In this document: in pieces, positions 25,251 to 33,991 of the stretch | Layout of the letters: the number at the start of each line of letters is the position of its first letter | How positions within the stretch are numbered: position 1 is the first letter of the stretch | Source: Lachnospiraceae bacterium | Lineage (GTDB): Bacteria; Bacillota; Clostridia; Lachnospirales; Lachnospiraceae | NCBI GenBank assembly: GCA_017439675.1 | Contig: JAFSIQ010000042.1 | Coordinates: forward strand, 1 to 51,156 | Reading direction: 5' to 3' | DNA: 51,156 bases | Made by a program: the position numbers and the translations under genes | The notes under the pieces: model-generated | Told to the model about the DNA's origin: nothing | Seen by the model: only the letters and a program-made list of their open reading frames with translations | Database searches by the model: none

Positions 25251-26390
25251 CTAATCTTCACTTGTACTCACTGCTTCATTACTTTCCTCGGTCACTGGCT
25301 TTGTCACCCTCACCTTGCATTGTAGCTTCTTTCCATACAGCGTGGCATAGACGGTGGTGGTTCCCGCCGATTTTCCAGTTACCTGACCATTCTCGTCAAC
25401 TGAGGCAATACTCTCATTTTTCACAGACCATTTTGGTGTCCCTTTGGTTTTCTTTACCTTTAACTGATAGGTATCCCCTTCTGTAAGCTCTATGGTGGTT
25501 TTGTTAAGTTCCAAGGTTTTCGCTACTTCCTTGGCATTTGTCTTACAGGCAGATATCATTTTCTTAGTATCTCCCCATCTAGAACCTTCCGAACCGCTTC
25601 CCAAAGCAACCACCACATAGGAATGTCCCTTATAGGTATACACCCCTGCAAAACAATAATCGGCTGTCCACCCGTAGCCGGTTTTTCCGATACAATAGTA
25701 ATCCTTACTACCCAATAACAAATTGGTATTGGTAACGCTGTGATATCTTCCATTCACACTGCGAAAAGAGTAAGTTTTTTTCTTCATAATATTGCGAAGC
25801 TGCTCATTGTTATAGGCGTGTCGCATAATCAGTGCCATATCATATGCGGTTGTGTGATGTGTGGCACTAGAACGCAAACCGTTGGGAGTTCCAAACACCG
25901 TATTCTTACAACCAATTCTCTTTGCTGTACGATTCGCCACCTTCATAAATTTTGTTACGCTTCCACTCGTTCCCTCTGCCACTGCCACTGCGGAATCATT
26001 TGCCGACTTTAATAGCATAGCATGCAACAAATCCTTCATGCGGTATCGGTCACCGGTACTCATCCCAATCCTTACAGAAGTGGAACCTCCCGGATTGGAT
26101 GCACTGGCATTATAGGATATGCGCACCTTTTTATTCAGTGACTTGTTATTCTCCACTGCCACAATCGCCGTCATCAGTTTGGTGGTGCTGGCATTGTGAC
26201 ATTTTTGATTAGCATTTTTCTTGTATAGCACTTTGCCGGAATCCAAGTCCATAATCACTGCTCTCCTGCAATTCAACGACAAAGAAATCTTAGAGGTCGC
26301 CGCACACACGCCCTGCACTCCTCCTAGCTCACTTGCAAGCATTACAAAAAATGCCAAACCCAATATTATTCTTTTTATGTAATTACGCAT
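25251..26390 (-). CDS. D-alanyl-D-alanine carboxypeptidase with C-terminal Big_2 domain
   Basis: A secreted low-molecular-weight penicillin-binding protein that trims the terminal D-Ala of peptidoglycan stem peptides. After a signal peptide (residues 1-31) the serine peptidase S11 domain shows Ser68-Thr-Thr-Lys71, Ser129-Ala-Asn131 and Lys236-Thr-Gly238. A bacterial Ig-like Big_2 domain follows (about 300-372) in place of the usual PBP5 C-terminal domain and amphipathic anchor. The ATG at 26390 is chosen because GGAGG lies 6 bases upstream; the earlier in-frame ATGs overlap or precede that site. It is downstream of the large palindrome. Confidence 0.92.
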   Translation of the reverse strand: MRNYIKRIILGLAFFVMLASELGGVQGVCAATSKISLSLNCRRAVIMDLDSGKVLYKKNANQKCHNASTTKLMTAIVAVENNKSLNKKVRISYNASASNPGGSTSVRIGMSTGDRYRMKDLLHAMLLKSANDSAVAVAEGTSGSVTKFMKVANRTAKRIGCKNTVFGTPNGLRSSATHHTTAYDMALIMRHAYNNEQLRNIMKKKTYSFRSVNGRYHSVTNTNLLLGSKDYYCIGKTGYGWTADYCFAGVYTYKGHSYVVVALGSGSEGSRWGDTKKMISACKTNAKEVAKTLELNKTTIELTEGDTYQLKVKKTKGTPKWSVKNESIASVDENGQVTGKSAGTTTVYATLYGKKLQCKVRVTKPVTEESNEAVSTSED

Positions 26391-26570
26391 CTTCATCCTC
26401 CGAGACTCACATCTAATTTCCATCCTCTAAATTCCGCGATTCACATTGCACATTTCGCGTGCAATCCACTCAACAATTTCATCCTTGCAAGCAAGTGAAA
26501 TCGCTAATCGCATTATATCACATAGTTCATTATTACAACAGCAAAAATCACATATTCCTTCCAACCCACA

Positions 26571-26814
26571 GGCGTTTTCCTCAAAACGTAAATTAAATGG
26601 AGAGCAAATAAGTATGTTTTGGAAGGACTCTCAAAAACGTCGGTAATTAATGAATAAAGCGAACGGAAAAATAGGAGTGAAACTTCTCGCGTTTCAACTC
26701 CTATTTTGAGCTTGATTTATGAATTTAATACCGTTACGTTTTTGAGGAGTGGAAACGGGGACGGACAAAACATACTTATTTGCTCCCATCTATTCACACC
26801 CTTTTGAAAACGCC
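26571..26814. repeat. Long palindrome (hairpin element) between pgi and the carboxypeptidase gene
   Basis: A 20-base arm at 26602-26621 (starting GAGCAAATAAGTATG) has a perfect inverted copy at 26766-26785. Outside it GGCGTTTTC pairs with GAAAACGCC at the ends. Inside, CTCAAAAACGT pairs with ACGTTTTTGAG, CGGTA with TACCG, and the apex has AATAGGAGTGAAAC pairing with GTTTCAACTCCTATT with few mismatches. The whole 244 bp folds into one long interrupted stem in a 450-bp gene-free gap. It has the same size and design as the element at 894-1148 but a different sequence. The rest of the gap (26391-26570) shows no clear gene. Confidence 0.88.
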
Positions 26815-26840
26815 GTCCAGCGTAAGCCACCTAATAACTC

Positions 26841-28205
26841 TTATTTCACCTTATTCATACGAGCAAGCAATTCCTTCTTCTGCTCCTCATAACCCGGCTT
26901 GCCAAGCAATGCAAACATGTTCTTCTTGTAGCTCTCTACACCTGGCTGGTCAAATGGATTAACGCCTAATACATAACCAGAAACACCACATGCAAACTCG
27001 AAGAAGTAGAACAACTCACCAAGGTTAAACTCTGTCATGTATGGAAGCGTAATCATAAGGTTTGGAATCTCACCATCTACATGGGCAAGAACCGTTCCGT
27101 TCATCGCCTGCTTGTTAATGTAATCTACAGTTCTACCTGCAAGATAATTAAGACCATCTAAATCTTCATCTTCCTGCTCCATGATAATCTTACGTCTTGG
27201 AGAACCAATGTTAACAACTGTCTCGATATGGTTCTTCGTACCATCCTGGATGAACTGTCCAAGAGAATGTAAGTCGGTTGTAAAGTCACAGGCTGTTGGG
27301 TAGATACCCTTTCCATCCTTACCCTCTGACTCACCGAACAACTGCTTCCACCACTCACCGATGTAGTGAACAGATGGTGTATAGTTAGCAAGAATCTCCA
27401 TTGTCTTGCCCTTCTCACGCAAAATGTTACGAAGTGCTGCATATTGTAATGCATCATTCTTCTCAAACTCATTGTCAATACAAGCCTGACGCATAGTCGC
27501 TGCACCAACCATCAACTGCTTGATATCTGCACCAGATACTGCGATTGGAAGTAAACCTACTGCTGTAAGTACAGAGAAACGTCCTCCTACATCATCTGGT
27601 ACTACAAATGTCTCATATCCCTCTTCATCTGCCAACTTCTTAAGCGCACCCTTTTCCTTATCGGTAGTTGCGTAGATTCTCTTAGCAGCTTCCTTCTGGC
27701 CATACTTCTCAACCAAAAGCTTCTTGAACAAACGGAAAGCGATTGCCGGCTCAGTTGTTGTTCCTGACTTAGAAATAATATTGATAGAGAAATCTCTGTC
27801 GCCTACTACCTCTAATAAATGCTCAAGATATGTAGAGCTGATGTTGTTACCACAGAAGTAAATCTCTGGTGTTCCATTTCTCATTTCCTTATCGATTACA
27901 TTGTAAAATGTATGTCTCAACGCTTCAATTGCAGCTCTTGCACCAAGATAAGAGCCACCGATACCGATTACAATTAACACCTCGGAATCGCTCTGAATCT
28001 TCTTAGCTGCCGCCTTAATACGGTTGAACTCCTCTTTGTCGTAGTTTACAGGAAGGTCAATCCATCCAAGGAAATCATTACCTGCTCCTGTTCTCTCCAA
28101 TAAAGTGTTCTTTGCCTCTAATACTCTTTCCTTCATAGCTGCAATGTCCGATTCCTCCACCATGAACATCGCATTGCTATAGTCAAAACTGATACTCTCT
28201 GCCAT
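26841..28205 (-). CDS. pgi: Glucose-6-phosphate isomerase
   Basis: Pgi interconverts glucose 6-phosphate and fructose 6-phosphate in glycolysis. The 454-residue length is that of the short Gram-positive form. [12 protein letters not shown], the SIS-type phosphate motif [25 protein letters not shown] and the active-site region [16 protein letters not shown] are all intact. An AGGAGA site lies before the ATG. It is a single gene, followed 3' by the 244-bp palindrome. Confidence 0.97.
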   Translation of the reverse strand: MAESISFDYSNAMFMVEESDIAAMKERVLEAKNTLLERTGAGNDFLGWIDLPVNYDKEEFNRIKAAAKKIQSDSEVLIVIGIGGSYLGARAAIEALRHTFYNVIDKEMRNGTPEIYFCGNNISSTYLEHLLEVVGDRDFSINIISKSGTTTEPAIAFRLFKKLLVEKYGQKEAAKRIYATTDKEKGALKKLADEEGYETFVVPDDVGGRFSVLTAVGLLPIAVSGADIKQLMVGAATMRQACIDNEFEKNDALQYAALRNILREKGKTMEILANYTPSVHYIGEWWKQLFGESEGKDGKGIYPTACDFTTDLHSLGQFIQDGTKNHIETVVNIGSPRRKIIMEQEDEDLDGLNYLAGRTVDYINKQAMNGTVLAHVDGEIPNLMITLPYMTEFNLGELFYFFEFACGVSGYVLGVNPFDQPGVESYKKNMFALLGKPGYEEQKKELLARMNKVK

Positions 28206-28354
28206 CTTATTGCTCTCCTTTGTTATTGATATTTCTATAATATTATCAAACGAAAATCACTCTATATTTTAGCAAACTAAAGTGTAAATGGCAATATTTT
28301 CTTACTCCCTGTTTTCATTTTTGTCACTTTCACAAATAACAAATGTGTTTTTAT

Positions 28355-29290
28355 TCATTTTTTATATAAATCATAAAGGGTTCCGAAGGAATAACCCTCC
28401 TTTTTCAAATCCTGAATTACCTGCTGCAAAGCATCATGATTTGCCAAAGACACATTGTGCATCAACGCAATAGCGCCTGGATGATAATACTTCCTAAAAT
28501 GCTCTATCACATGCTCCTTTGAGGGCTGATTGTTCACATCATAATCCAAGTAAGCAATGGACCAAAATACCGTCGTATAGCCCAAGTCCCTTGCCACTTG
28601 TAGCGACTGCTGACTGTACTCACCCTTTGGGGGCCGGAAGAACAAATCCATCTCATATCCAGTGACTTCCTTCATATAGGCCTCGCACTCTAGCAATTCC
28701 TTCTTCTGTTCTTCCACTGACTCTCCCGGCATGGACGGATGGGTTACCGTGTGATTACACACTAAATGCCCCTCCTCCTTCATTCGCTTTGTCAGCTCCA
28801 CATTATCCCGGATAAAGGTCTGAGTCACAAAAAATGCTGCTGTCACCTCTTCTTCTTTCAACACATCCAACAAATCTGGCGTGTATCCATTTTCATAGCC
28901 ACAATCAAAGGTGATGTAAATCTTTTTACCACTGACCGGAACGGTATAATGAGCATCATACTGTAGAATGTCAAAATCCTCCTGACAACCGGACTGCTCG
29001 TGGTTGTCATTTCTCTTAAACCACCATGCATAGAGCGTGGTATCATAGGAAGAATAGTCCCTGTCTTCCACTACAACTCTCTCTTTCTCTGCCCTAGCAT
29101 CTCCTGCCTTCTCATCTACAGCATTCTCTTTGGCACTTCCATTTTCTCTCTTATCTTCCGTTGCCAACCCTACCTTCCCATTCTGATAACATCCACCGTT
29201 GTCTTCCTGCGACTTTGTCTGCCAGCGAAAGACCATTACACCAAGAAGGACGAGAACAACCAAAGCTGCTATTATTTTCTTTTTGTCCAA
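28355..29290 (-). CDS. pdaA: Polysaccharide deacetylase, PdaA type (muramic delta-lactam synthesis)
   Basis: PdaA removes the N-acetyl group of muramic acid and closes the delta-lactam of spore cortex, acting after CwlD. The 311-residue protein has an N-terminal membrane anchor (about residues 5-22), an acidic spacer of about 70 residues, then a NodB domain with TFDCGYENGYTPDLL, the metal ligands in CNHTVTH, RPPKGEYS and a C-terminal ALMHNVS, all as in Bacillus PdaA. The start is a TTG at 29290, supported by AGGAGG 6 bases upstream. It follows the unknown membrane-protein gene by 15 bp and is probably in its operon. Confidence 0.88.
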   Translation of the reverse strand: MDKKKIIAALVVLVLLGVMVFRWQTKSQEDNGGCYQNGKVGLATEDKRENGSAKENAVDEKAGDARAEKERVVVEDRDYSSYDTTLYAWWFKRNDNHEQSGCQEDFDILQYDAHYTVPVSGKKIYITFDCGYENGYTPDLLDVLKEEEVTAAFFVTQTFIRDNVELTKRMKEEGHLVCNHTVTHPSMPGESVEEQKKELLECEAYMKEVTGYEMDLFFRPPKGEYSQQSLQVARDLGYTTVFWSIAYLDYDVNNQPSKEHVIEHFRKYYHPGAIALMHNVSLANHDALQQVIQDLKKEGYSFGTLYDLYKK

Positions 29291-29305
29291 ATGGTTCCTC
29301 CTGCT

Positions 29306-30037
29306 TTACGCAAGAAAGCTTTCCACAAAATCCTCCAACAATTCAATATCGGACATTTCTTTGGTGGCAGCAATTTCCTTTTCTCCCTGCTTCACCAAAT
29401 TTTTTTCCTTTTCTTCTTCCATAATCGCCCGGGTTAGCTCCTCATTTTGGGCTACTCCTTCTATAAATGCTTCCTCCATGGTTGCATCCAAAAGCTTCAT
29501 CTCCTTTGAAGCTTCCTTTCCCCGTTTTACACGATTCACCAGATAGTTTTCCAGATAGTCCACCAATTGAATCTGCATTTGTTGCTTCTTGCCTTTTATC
29601 CCAAATATATGAGCAAACAGCGTAAAACATGCAAGACAAACACCATAGGAAAACAAAATTTCTATGTACAAGGCTGTAACACTATTCATTTGATAGGCGT
29701 AAAATGCGGACCCGGCTGCAACCAGTGATACAATTGCTGCAGACAATATAGGAAGTTTTTCCCAAAAGGAATAAGAAATTCCCATAAACTTAAGCTTTAG
29801 CAAATACTTTTCCACATAAGCTCCCACATTCTGCACACTGTAATCCATGCCATAGATTGCCTCGAATTGATTCTTCAAGTTAATCATCATTTTTTTGTTG
29901 GTGGTTTTCATATTGGCAGACGCCTTTACATATCCCCGTAATGAGATACTCATAATCCACTGCAAAAAAATACTCACAATACCCACACCTAAAATACTAC
30001 TCATGAATAAATGATTCATTATAAATTCCATTACCAT
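29306..30037 (-). CDS. Membrane protein of unknown function, upstream of pdaA
   Basis: I do not recognise this 243-residue protein. It has one hydrophobic helix near residues 12-30, a cytoplasmic-looking helical part, two further helices (about 93-140, LSAAIVSLVAAGSAFYAY and ILFSYGVCLACFTLFA), and a C-terminal highly charged coiled coil of about 95 residues rich in Glu and Lys. The 15-bp gap to pdaA suggests co-expression, so a role in sporulation or envelope function is possible. An AAAGGGA site lies close to the first ATG; an ATG two codons later is a possible start. Confidence 0.7.
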   Translation of the reverse strand: MVMEFIMNHLFMSSILGVGIVSIFLQWIMSISLRGYVKASANMKTTNKKMMINLKNQFEAIYGMDYSVQNVGAYVEKYLLKLKFMGISYSFWEKLPILSAAIVSLVAAGSAFYAYQMNSVTALYIEILFSYGVCLACFTLFAHIFGIKGKKQQMQIQLVDYLENYLVNRVKRGKEASKEMKLLDATMEEAFIEGVAQNEELTRAIMEEEKEKNLVKQGEKEIAATKEMSDIELLEDFVESFLA

Positions 30038-30257
30038 AATTTCCCTTTCCGACTTTTTATTTCATTGGGCGTTCCGCATCTACTTGACAGTGCATTTACT
30101 ACCCTTTTCACGTCTCTTTGGGAATAGTTTACTTGCAGTTTTAGGACAACTCAAGAGCACTTGTTCGCATCATTTCTCGCCCTTTTCCGATAAAATGGGG
30201 TTTTGAATCATTTATTTACAACCATCGACAATTTCCACACAAAATCCTTTGCCACAT

Positions 30258-30285
30258 TTGCAAAACTATTTTCTTGTGCTATACT
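30258..30285 (+). promoter_or_regulatory. Sigma-A promoter of the TSCPD-murG unit
   Basis: TTGCAA (30258-30263) and TATACT (30280-30285) are separated by 16 bases, about 25 bp before the start of the TSCPD gene. Confidence 0.65.
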
Positions 30286-30310
30286 AACGGAAGAAAGAGA
30301 GGTGTCCAAT

Positions 30311-30553
30311 ATGACATACAAACCACAGGGCGTATGCTCGCAGAAAATCGATTTTGAAATTGTTGACAATAAAGTAACGAATGTGCAATTCTTGGGCGGA
30401 TGCAACGGCAACACACAAGGCATTTCCAAATTAATTGAGGGAATGGATGTGGAGGATGCAATTTCCCGTTTAGAAGGAATCCGCTGCGGTTTCCGGTCAA
30501 CCTCCTGCCCAGACCAGTTGGCAAAAGCCTTGAAGCAGGCTTTAGAAGGATAA
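30311..30553 (+). CDS. TSCPD domain protein (TIGR03905-like)
   Basis: A small 80-residue cytosolic protein. The C-terminal STSCPDQLAKAL gives the TSCPD domain its name; the domain also occurs at the end of some adenosylcobalamin-dependent ribonucleotide reductases. Four Cys residues, including GVCSQK and GGCNGN, could bind metal or act in redox. The ATG at 30311 has GAGGTG 7 bases upstream, so the much longer upstream reading frame is not the protein. The function of the stand-alone form is unknown. It lies 79 bp upstream of murG on the same strand. Confidence 0.88.
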   Translation: MTYKPQGVCSQKIDFEIVDNKVTNVQFLGGCNGNTQGISKLIEGMDVEDAISRLEGIRCGFRSTSCPDQLAKALKQALEG

Positions 30554-30632
30554 TGATAATTACGAAGGATAAAAAGAAACAAATTCGCAATACTATTGCA
30601 TAGAATAGAGAGTAGAAGAAGGGATGATTGCT

Positions 30633-31703
30633 ATGAAGAAAATTGTGTTAACCGGTGGTGGTACCGCTGGTCATGTCACACCTAACATCGCTTTGCTCCC
30701 AAGCTTAAAGGAAGCAGGGTACGAGGTTCACTACATCGGCTCCTATGAGGGAATTGAGAAAAAGCTAATAGAGGACATGAACATTCCTTACTATGGAATT
30801 TCATCTGGTAAATTAAGAAGATACTTTGATATGAAGAACTTTTCAGACCCATTTCGTGTCATCAAAGGGTTTGGAGAAGCCAACCGCATCTTGAAGAAAA
30901 TCAAACCAGATGTGGTATTTTCTAAAGGTGGTTTTGTCACGGTTCCTGTGGTGATGGCTGCAAAGAAGAACCACATTCCAGCTATCATCCACGAATCGGA
31001 TATGACACCAGGATTGGCAAACAAGCTTTGTATTCCATCCGCTTCTAAGGTGTGCTGTAATTTTAGGGAAACCTTTGAATTACTTCCAGAGGGAAAAGCC
31101 GTTTTAACCGGAACCCCTATCCGTAAGGAGCTTTTTGAAGGACGTGCAGAAAATGCTGCTAAGCTTTGTGGTTTTTCCACTGACAAACCTACCATTTTGA
31201 TAATTGGTGGTAGCAGTGGTAGCGTGGTAATCAACAATGTAATCCGAGAGAGCTTAGACGACATTTTGGCAAATTTCCAGATTATCCACTTATGTGGTAA
31301 GGGTCACTTAGATGAAACGCTTGTGGGAAGAAAAGGCTATGTTCAGTTTGAATATATATCCAAGGAATTGAGAGATTTGTTCGCTCTGTCAGACCTTGTG
31401 ATTTCCAGAGCCGGAGCCAATGCCATATGTGAGCTTTTGGCTTTGAAAAAGCCTAACATTTTAATTCCACTTTCCAAGGCTGCCAGCCGCGGTGACCAAA
31501 TACTAAATGCCAAATCCTTTAAAAAGAATGGTTTTAGCTATGTAATTGAAGAGGAAGAATTAAGCACGGCTTCCTTGTTGAGTGCAATTCGAGATGTGTC
31601 CGCTCACAAAAAAGATTACATTCAGGCAATGGAAGAAAGTGAAATGTCCGACTCCATCGGAACCATTATGGGATTGATTGAAGACTTAAGTGCCAAGGCA
31701 TGA
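30633..31703 (+). CDS. murG: UDP-GlcNAc:undecaprenyl-PP-MurNAc-pentapeptide GlcNAc transferase, MurG2-like
   Basis: MurG makes lipid II from lipid I at the inner face of the membrane. The 356-residue GT28 protein has [25 protein letters not shown] and [23 protein letters not shown]. The features [18 protein letters not shown] and [13 protein letters not shown] match the second MurG paralogue known from Bacillus cereus-group genomes rather than the dcw-cluster MurG. The usual GGSQGA loop is GGSSGS here. The ATG at 30633 has AAGGG 9 bases upstream; an earlier ATG at 30624 would overlap that site. No division genes are near, so a main MurG may lie elsewhere. Confidence 0.9.
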   Translation: MKKIVLTGGGTAGHVTPNIALLPSLKEAGYEVHYIGSYEGIEKKLIEDMNIPYYGISSGKLRRYFDMKNFSDPFRVIKGFGEANRILKKIKPDVVFSKGGFVTVPVVMAAKKNHIPAIIHESDMTPGLANKLCIPSASKVCCNFRETFELLPEGKAVLTGTPIRKELFEGRAENAAKLCGFSTDKPTILIIGGSSGSVVINNVIRESLDDILANFQIIHLCGKGHLDETLVGRKGYVQFEYISKELRDLFALSDLVISRAGANAICELLALKKPNILIPLSKAASRGDQILNAKSFKKNGFSYVIEEEELSTASLLSAIRDVSAHKKDYIQAMEESEMSDSIGTIMGLIEDLSAKA

Positions 31704-31711
31704 GAATGACA

Positions 31712-31741
31712 AAAGGGTGTGTTCGCAGGAACACACCCTTT
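31712..31741. terminator. Shared terminator between murG and the convergent gene
   Basis: AAAGGGTGTGTTC (31712-31724) and GAACACACCCTTT (31729-31741) form a perfect 13-bp stem with the loop GCAG. The genes on both sides converge on it. Confidence 0.85.
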
Positions 31742-31757
31742 GTACTTTACTATGTAA

Positions 31758-32267
31758 TTACTCTTCTAAGCCTTTACCGGTATAAGCCTGAGTCAAAATA
31801 TCTAAACGAATCTTTTCATTTTCCTTCTGCTTATCAGCAATCTCCATTAATGTACCATCTACATAAGCATGAATCTTCACATTGGAGCCATTGGTAATTT
31901 CAAATTCAAACTTAATGGTTGCGTTCGTAGACAACATACCATTATACTCTGTCCAATCCTTAAGATTAATCTGATATCCTCTTCCAAAGAAAGTAACCTT
32001 CTCTACACCTGTAGTCTCGTCAATCTCATACACCCAACATGGATTCTCTGCCTTTGTCTCCAAAAGCACTCTGTATGTTGCGCCATCTAAATCCTTTACG
32101 GTAAGTCCTTGTACCGCTTCAATTCTTGCTTTTGCCTGTGCATCTGTTATCGGCTGAATCTTTGACTTAACAACACTCTGTGGATACTCTGGTAAGATAA
32201 AGTATACACCTACCAAAACACCAATCAATACAACAATCCAAATAACAACCTTTAAAAATCCTCGCAT
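31758..32267 (-). CDS. Membrane-anchored protein of unknown function
   Basis: I do not recognise this 169-residue protein. One N-terminal membrane helix (about residues 4-25) is followed by an extracytoplasmic part of about 140 residues with mixed strand pattern, including LDGATYRVLLETKAENPCWVYEI and ATIKFEFEITNGSNVKIHAYVD. It contains one Cys and no lipobox. An AGGAGG site precedes the ATG. Upstream on the same strand, 90 bp away, is the HD hydrolase gene. Confidence 0.7.
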   Translation of the reverse strand: MRGFLKVVIWIVVLIGVLVGVYFILPEYPQSVVKSKIQPITDAQAKARIEAVQGLTVKDLDGATYRVLLETKAENPCWVYEIDETTGVEKVTFFGRGYQINLKDWTEYNGMLSTNATIKFEFEITNGSNVKIHAYVDGTLMEIADKQKENEKIRLDILTQAYTGKGLEE

Positions 32268-32356
32268 GCTTCATTCCTCCTAATTCCTATGTTCTTTACC
32301 CTATACTTTATGTTCGCAACCTCTCATCATCAGTTACAGGACTTACGCCCACTCTA

Positions 32357-32947
32357 TTAAAACAACTCCTTCTCCAACTGGAAAAGAAATTCTTCTAATA
32401 GCTTCATTCTCCTATCATATTCCAATCTAGCCGCATCCGTCTTACAACGGCGAATCTTTGGCTTGTTTCCTCTAAAATACTCTCGAATCCGATAGTATGC
32501 CTTCTTATAATTGGCTTCATCCTCACAGGCTGTAGCCATAGAATCCCAAAGAACACTTACCGCTCCTACTTCATCTAACAAATCTGCGTCCATAACCACC
32601 TGACATTCCAAAGATAACTCCGCATCTGTATCTTTATCGTCATGTAAACGGATAATTTCACCAACCCGGCTAATCTTCTCCGGTTCCACACCAATACTGT
32701 CCAGATAATTCACGGCTATCTCTGCACCTACTTCTCCGTGCTCCCTGCCTTCTTGCCAGCCTACATCATGTAAAAGTGCTGCCAATGCTATAATCTCCAA
32801 ATCGCCCCCGACCTTTGCCTGTAGCTTAATCGCCCAGCGGTACACTCGCATCGTATGCTCAAAGCGGTCACGAAATGGATAATTCGGCGGTCTTCCATTA
32901 TCAGAAATCTGTTGCTTAACAAACTCTATCACACCTGCATAGTTCAT
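32357..32947 (-). CDS. HD domain phosphohydrolase
   Basis: A 196-residue cytosolic protein with an HD domain: FEHTMRVYRWA supplies the first His, LHDVGW the His-Asp pair, EHGEVGAEIAV a further His, and VVMDADLLDEVGA the last Asp. This layout is like small HD hydrolases that act on nucleotides or related metabolites; the substrate is unknown. A GGAG site lies 8 bases before the ATG. It follows the SRP RNA gene. Confidence 0.85.
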   Translation of the reverse strand: MNYAGVIEFVKQQISDNGRPPNYPFRDRFEHTMRVYRWAIKLQAKVGGDLEIIALAALLHDVGWQEGREHGEVGAEIAVNYLDSIGVEPEKISRVGEIIRLHDDKDTDAELSLECQVVMDADLLDEVGAVSVLWDSMATACEDEANYKKAYYRIREYFRGNKPKIRRCKTDAARLEYDRRMKLLEEFLFQLEKELF

Positions 32948-33092
32948 GTGTTTCGCTCCCCATTCTTATCTATATAATACGACAAAACCCCCTCTTTCGT
33001 CGCATAACTTACACCAAAAACTTAACCTAGTATATTCTATCACTTTTCGAGAAAATTTTCTACCTATATTTTTAAAAATTGTAATGTTAAAA

Positions 33093-33351
33093 ATCCACGC
33101 AGTCTGCTTCGTGAATATCCCAACCGTTACCATGGTAGTTAACTCAGTTCAGGCACCCTCACGTCACATGAAAGCTCCTACTTAGTGCTGCTTCGTTCCC
33201 GACCTGACACGGTTCATAGGTTTCCATTGCGCAAGACCCAGACGTCAACGCCACTTGCCATGGGCGGCTTAGAGAGAAATCCCCTAGGCAGACCAACACC
33301 CCTGCAAACGCTTCAGGTACAGGGCACGCTACCACCCCAGCTGCGTGGAAA
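33093..33351 (-). ncRNA. ffs: Signal recognition particle RNA, large type with Alu domain
   Basis: The RNA scaffold of SRP, which delivers exported proteins to the membrane. The helix 8 motif on the minus strand at 33210-33187 reads GTCAGGTCGGGAACGAAGCA, the Ffh-binding domain with its GGAA tetraloop. The ends CCACGCAG and CTGCGTGG pair to close the molecule, and GGTAGCGTGCCC with the TAGGGG region corresponds to the Alu domain. The length of about 260 bases fits the large SRP RNA (scRNA) of Bacillus and Clostridia. The promoter lies about 90 bp upstream, so a precursor with a 5' leader is expected. The rest of the 521-bp gap between tadA and the HD gene has no protein gene. Confidence 0.93.
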
Positions 33352-33443
33352 GATTAATATCTTATTAAATTGCTTCGCCGTTCAAAATATCTACAAACAC
33401 AAGGCATGATACCTTTGTTCTCAACGCCACAGCGATGTTGATT

Positions 33444-33472
33444 AGTATACAAGAATTTGACCTTTCTGTCAA
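33444..33472 (-). promoter_or_regulatory. Sigma-A promoter of the SRP RNA
   Basis: On the minus strand a perfect TTGACA (33472-33467) and TATACT (33449-33444) are separated by 17 bases. The -35 box overlaps the last codons of tadA. The start near 33437 gives an 85-base leader before the mature SRP RNA. Confidence 0.85.
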
Positions 33473-33930
33473 CTGCGGCTCCTCCGAAGCTCCTTAAAAA
33501 ACTCCGACAACATAACGGAACACTCTTCCTCTAATACACCATTTTTAAATTCCACCTGATGATTAAATGCAGGTATCTGAAATAGGTTAATCACTGAACC
33601 CGCACAGCCAGCCTTTTTATTCATAGCCCCTACCACAACTCTCGGAATTCTCGCCTGCACAATGGCACCGGCACACATTTGACATGGCTCTAGCGTAATG
33701 TACATAGTGCACTCTTCCAACCGCCAATCTCCTAACTTTTTAGACGCCTTCTCAATGGCAAGAAGCTCCGCATGAGCCAATGTCGTCTTCTTGGCATTCC
33801 GCTTGTTGTAACCCCTGGCAATAATCTTATCCTCATGAACAATCACACAACCAATAGGTACATCCCCAACCATGGCTGCCTTTTTTGCTTGTTTCATTGC
33901 CTCTTTCATATATTTTTCATCTTTCGTCAT
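33469..33930 (-). CDS. tadA: tRNA-specific adenosine deaminase
   Basis: TadA converts A34 to inosine in tRNA-Arg(ACG). The 153-residue deaminase fold shows the zinc site HAE (TTLAHAELLAIEKA) and PCQMC (LEPCQMCAGAIVQARIP), with the catalytic Glu in HAE. The order tadA then SRP RNA is common in Firmicutes and supports the call against cytosine or guanine deaminases. The ATG at 33930 has only a weak ribosome binding site. Confidence 0.93.
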   Translation of the reverse strand: MTKDEKYMKEAMKQAKKAAMVGDVPIGCVIVHEDKIIARGYNKRNAKKTTLAHAELLAIEKASKKLGDWRLEECTMYITLEPCQMCAGAIVQARIPRVVVGAMNKKAGCAGSVINLFQIPAFNHQVEFKNGVLEEECSVMLSEFFKELRRSRS

Positions 33931-33991
33931 TGTACATTTCCCACCTTTTGTGATACTCTATAATATATATCTATACAAGGAGAGTAATCAT

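Noticed and set aside
33185-33409. Open frame of 74 codons over the SRP RNA
   Set aside because: The region is explained by the SRP RNA on the other strand, and the frame has no start signal.
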